A DNA stretch of 5,504 bases, from positions 12,036 to 17,539 of the forward strand of contig DBXD01000081.1 of assembly GCA_002309425.1 (NCBI GenBank), read 5' to 3'. The stretch is from Cyanobacteria bacterium UBA1221. Its GTDB lineage: Bacteria > Cyanobacteriota > Vampirovibrionia > Gastranaerophilales > Gastranaerophilaceae. This document shows, in pieces, positions 4,081 through 5,504 of the stretch; positions within the stretch are counted from its first letter, which is position 1, and every line of letters starts with the position of its first letter. The translations under genes were made by a program, and so were the position numbers. Below the pieces are notes generated by a model. That model did not search any database and had not been told where the DNA came from. It saw only the letters and a program-made list of their open reading frames with translations.

Positions 4081-5504
4081 ATGTCAAATGAAGCGAACTA
4101 TGTTGTTGTGAAAATTAATGTTAACGGAACAATACACAACGTAAGAATTGAGGAAGGCATTGGGCTTGAAAAGACTTATTCTGATACTTGGAAAGCTAAA
4201 AATGGAAGCCTTTTTATGATGAAAGAAAAGACTGAAACACGTTATTATGAAAATGGTGAAAGTTGGGAAGAAGGTATGGGCCTTTACATTCCAAAGACAA
4301 CAAATAACTTGGATATGACAGAGGCAGAGTTTGCTTTGTTCAGAAATGTTGCCGATAATGTTAATGAGGGTGGAGATGTCTTAACATTAAGCAGAGATGA
4401 TATTGATTTTGCAAGAAATCTTTCGAGTCCAGACAATAAATATACTAAAGATATTACGAAAAATATTCCGGAAGGATACCATGGGGATCCGAATGATCAA
4501 CGTGTACGGGAAAACTATGTTTACGCAACTATAGATAATTATGACAAGGCTAAAGAAGCTAAAACTACGGCGATGGGAGAAGAATATCAATATGATACGG
4601 CCAGAATGACGTTTGAAAAAGAAGCTACAAATAATCAATATCTTGAAAAATGCTCTGAAATGAGTGCCGACGGATCTGTACAAATAAGTTGGAATTACGA
4701 TGACGAACCTTGTTATAATTATACTGATAAAGCAGGTAATCAGGTTACGGTTATGTTTTATGAGGAAACACCAACGACAGTAGCATTTAAGAATCCTGTC
4801 GGGAATGGCTATACAGAAGGCTTTTGGGCTTCCGAAGACTATCTTAACAATTTTTTTGGCGGAGAGTATGCAGAAGGTAGTTCTTATTATTTCAAATGTG
4901 CAGATATGATCGACTACGATGCAATCTCTCGTACCCAAACTTCAGTGCTAAAGGATGGTAAAATATTCGTCGAGTTATACAAAGAGGATGAAAACGAAAA
5001 GCGTGTTTTAAGCGGATTCCTTTTAAAATATCAGGATGGGGGGAACACTGTTATTGAAATTAAAGATAAAGACGGCGAGATTGTCGGAAAAGTTATAAAA
5101 GGTATGGATAACGGTAAAAAATTCTACGAAAAATATGACAATGATGGATTAATGGAAAGATTGGTTGATTATGAAGAAGATGGTAAAACCATCCATGAAG
5201 AGTATGATATTGATGGATTGGTAGAAAAAACTGTTGATTATAAGGAAAATGGCAACAAAATACATGAAAAGTATGATAACAACGGATTACAGCAAAGAGA
5301 TATTAGCTATGAGCGTGGTGGCTGGGCTAATGAACACTATAAAAACGGTGAGTTCGCCGAAGGTCATAGCAACTACACTAATGAAGAAGGCAAACATATA
5401 GTGGAAGAATTCGGCAAGAACCGCAAATTAATAGAAAGAAGTGTTTCTTACTATGATCAAAATGATCGAAAAATTTACCTTGAATATGGTGAAGGTGAAA
5501 GATT
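4081..5504 (+). CDS. Large repeat protein with YD/RHS-like tandem repeats, 3' end outside the window
   Basis: The frame opens at the ATG after a strong RBS and stays open to the edge: 474 residues, no stop. The family is not recognised. The protein is acidic and rich in Glu, Asp, Asn, Tyr, Gly and Lys, and has no signal peptide or membrane segment. Residues 1-75 look beta-rich. Residues 84-108 (FALFRNVADNVNEGGDVLTL and on) resemble a degenerate EF-hand. Residues 110-310 are unassigned, with C191, C211 and C273. From about residue 314 there are tandem units of about 23 residues built on Y-x-x-DG-x-x-I-x-E-x-YD-x-x-GL-x-E. The alternation of DG and YD pairs recalls YD repeats of RHS/WapA-type proteins and, more loosely, MORN_2 repeats; neither is proven. 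If RHS-like, a variable C-terminal effector could lie beyond the window, but that is inference. It is divergent from the signal-less M23 peptidase. Confidence 0.85.
   Translation, partial: MSNEANYVVVKINVNGTIHNVRIEEGIGLEKTYSDTWKAKNGSLFMMKEKTETRYYENGESWEEGMGLYIPKTTNNLDMTEAEFALFRNVADNVNEGGDVLTLSRDDIDFARNLSSPDNKYTKDITKNIPEGYHGDPNDQRVRENYVYATIDNYDKAKEAKTTAMGEEYQYDTARMTFEKEATNNQYLEKCSEMSADGSVQISWNYDDEPCYNYTDKAGNQVTVMFYEETPTTVAFKNPVGNGYTEGFWASEDYLNNFFGGEYAEGSSYYFKCADMIDYDAISRTQTSVLKDGKIFVELYKEDENEKRVLSGFLLKYQDGGNTVIEIKDKDGEIVGKVIKGMDNGKKFYEKYDNDGLMERLVDYEEDGKTIHEEYDIDGLVEKTVDYKENGNKIHEKYDNNGLQQRDISYERGGWANEHYKNGEFAEGHSNYTNEEGKHIVEEFGKNRKLIERSVSYYDQNDRKIYLEYGEGER
5020..5502 (+). repeat. Tandem protein repeats, period about 23 residues (69 nt), seven units, last one cut
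   Basis: Units as read: 5020-5091 (24 codons, degenerate), 5092-5160, 5161-5229, 5230-5298 (23 codons each, best conserved), 5299-5364 (22), 5365-5439 (25), and 5440-5502 (cut by the window). The shared core is DG or NG, then E-x-YD-x-x-GL, with a YD-like DY or SY starting the next unit. The three central units have equal length and clear protein identity but differ at many bases, so they are diverged duplications held by protein selection. Outer units decay in length and sequence. Confidence 0.8.

Noticed and set aside
4387..4938. 183-codon open frame on the minus strand, rich in Ile, Phe and Ser
   Set aside because: It is antisense to the repeat protein, which has a strong RBS. The hydrophobic, membrane-like composition comes from reading Glu/Asp/Asn/Tyr codons backwards.
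5020..5502. CRISPR-like regular repeats
   Set aside because: The repetition is at protein level, in frame, with no identical DNA repeats or unique spacers.

Overview
The window looks like an accessory region of a low-G+C, A/T-rich bacterial genome using the standard code. It has four protein-coding genes, two of them with no recognisable family. By general appearance (plant-like dikinase, EF-hand-like loops in signal-less proteins, base composition) it resembles gut Gastranaerophilales (Melainabacteria/Vampirovibrionia). This is a guess: the window has no marker gene.

Layout. 1-131: upstream DNA with a perfect 10-bp dyad (68-92). 132-1745 (+): a compact dikinase with a phosphohistidine swivel domain followed by an ATP-grasp domain, closest in motifs to plant alpha-glucan water dikinase (GWD) but with no recognised starch-binding domain. 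1746-1812: convergent spacer with overlapping candidate terminators. 1813-2283 (-): a small basic orphan protein preceded by a good RBS, a 7-bp dyad and a TATAAT box. 2548-3726 (-): an M23 (LytM-type) peptidase with all active-site residues but no signal peptide and a novel N-terminal half. 3727-4080: a 354-bp divergent intergenic region with an A6T6 palindrome and a leader hairpin. 4081-5504 (+): the first 474 residues of a large protein that ends in tandem repeats of about 23 residues and runs off the window.

How the genes relate. Gene order does not show one operon: strands run +, -, -, +. The peptidase and the small basic protein are tandem but 264 bp apart, with a candidate promoter between them. 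The peptidase and the repeat protein are divergent and could share control from the intergenic region; both also carry a degenerate EF-hand-like segment. No mobile element, CRISPR array, tRNA or rRNA was seen. The most interesting items are the minimal GWD-like dikinase of unknown acceptor and the signal-less peptidase next to a signal-less repeat protein.
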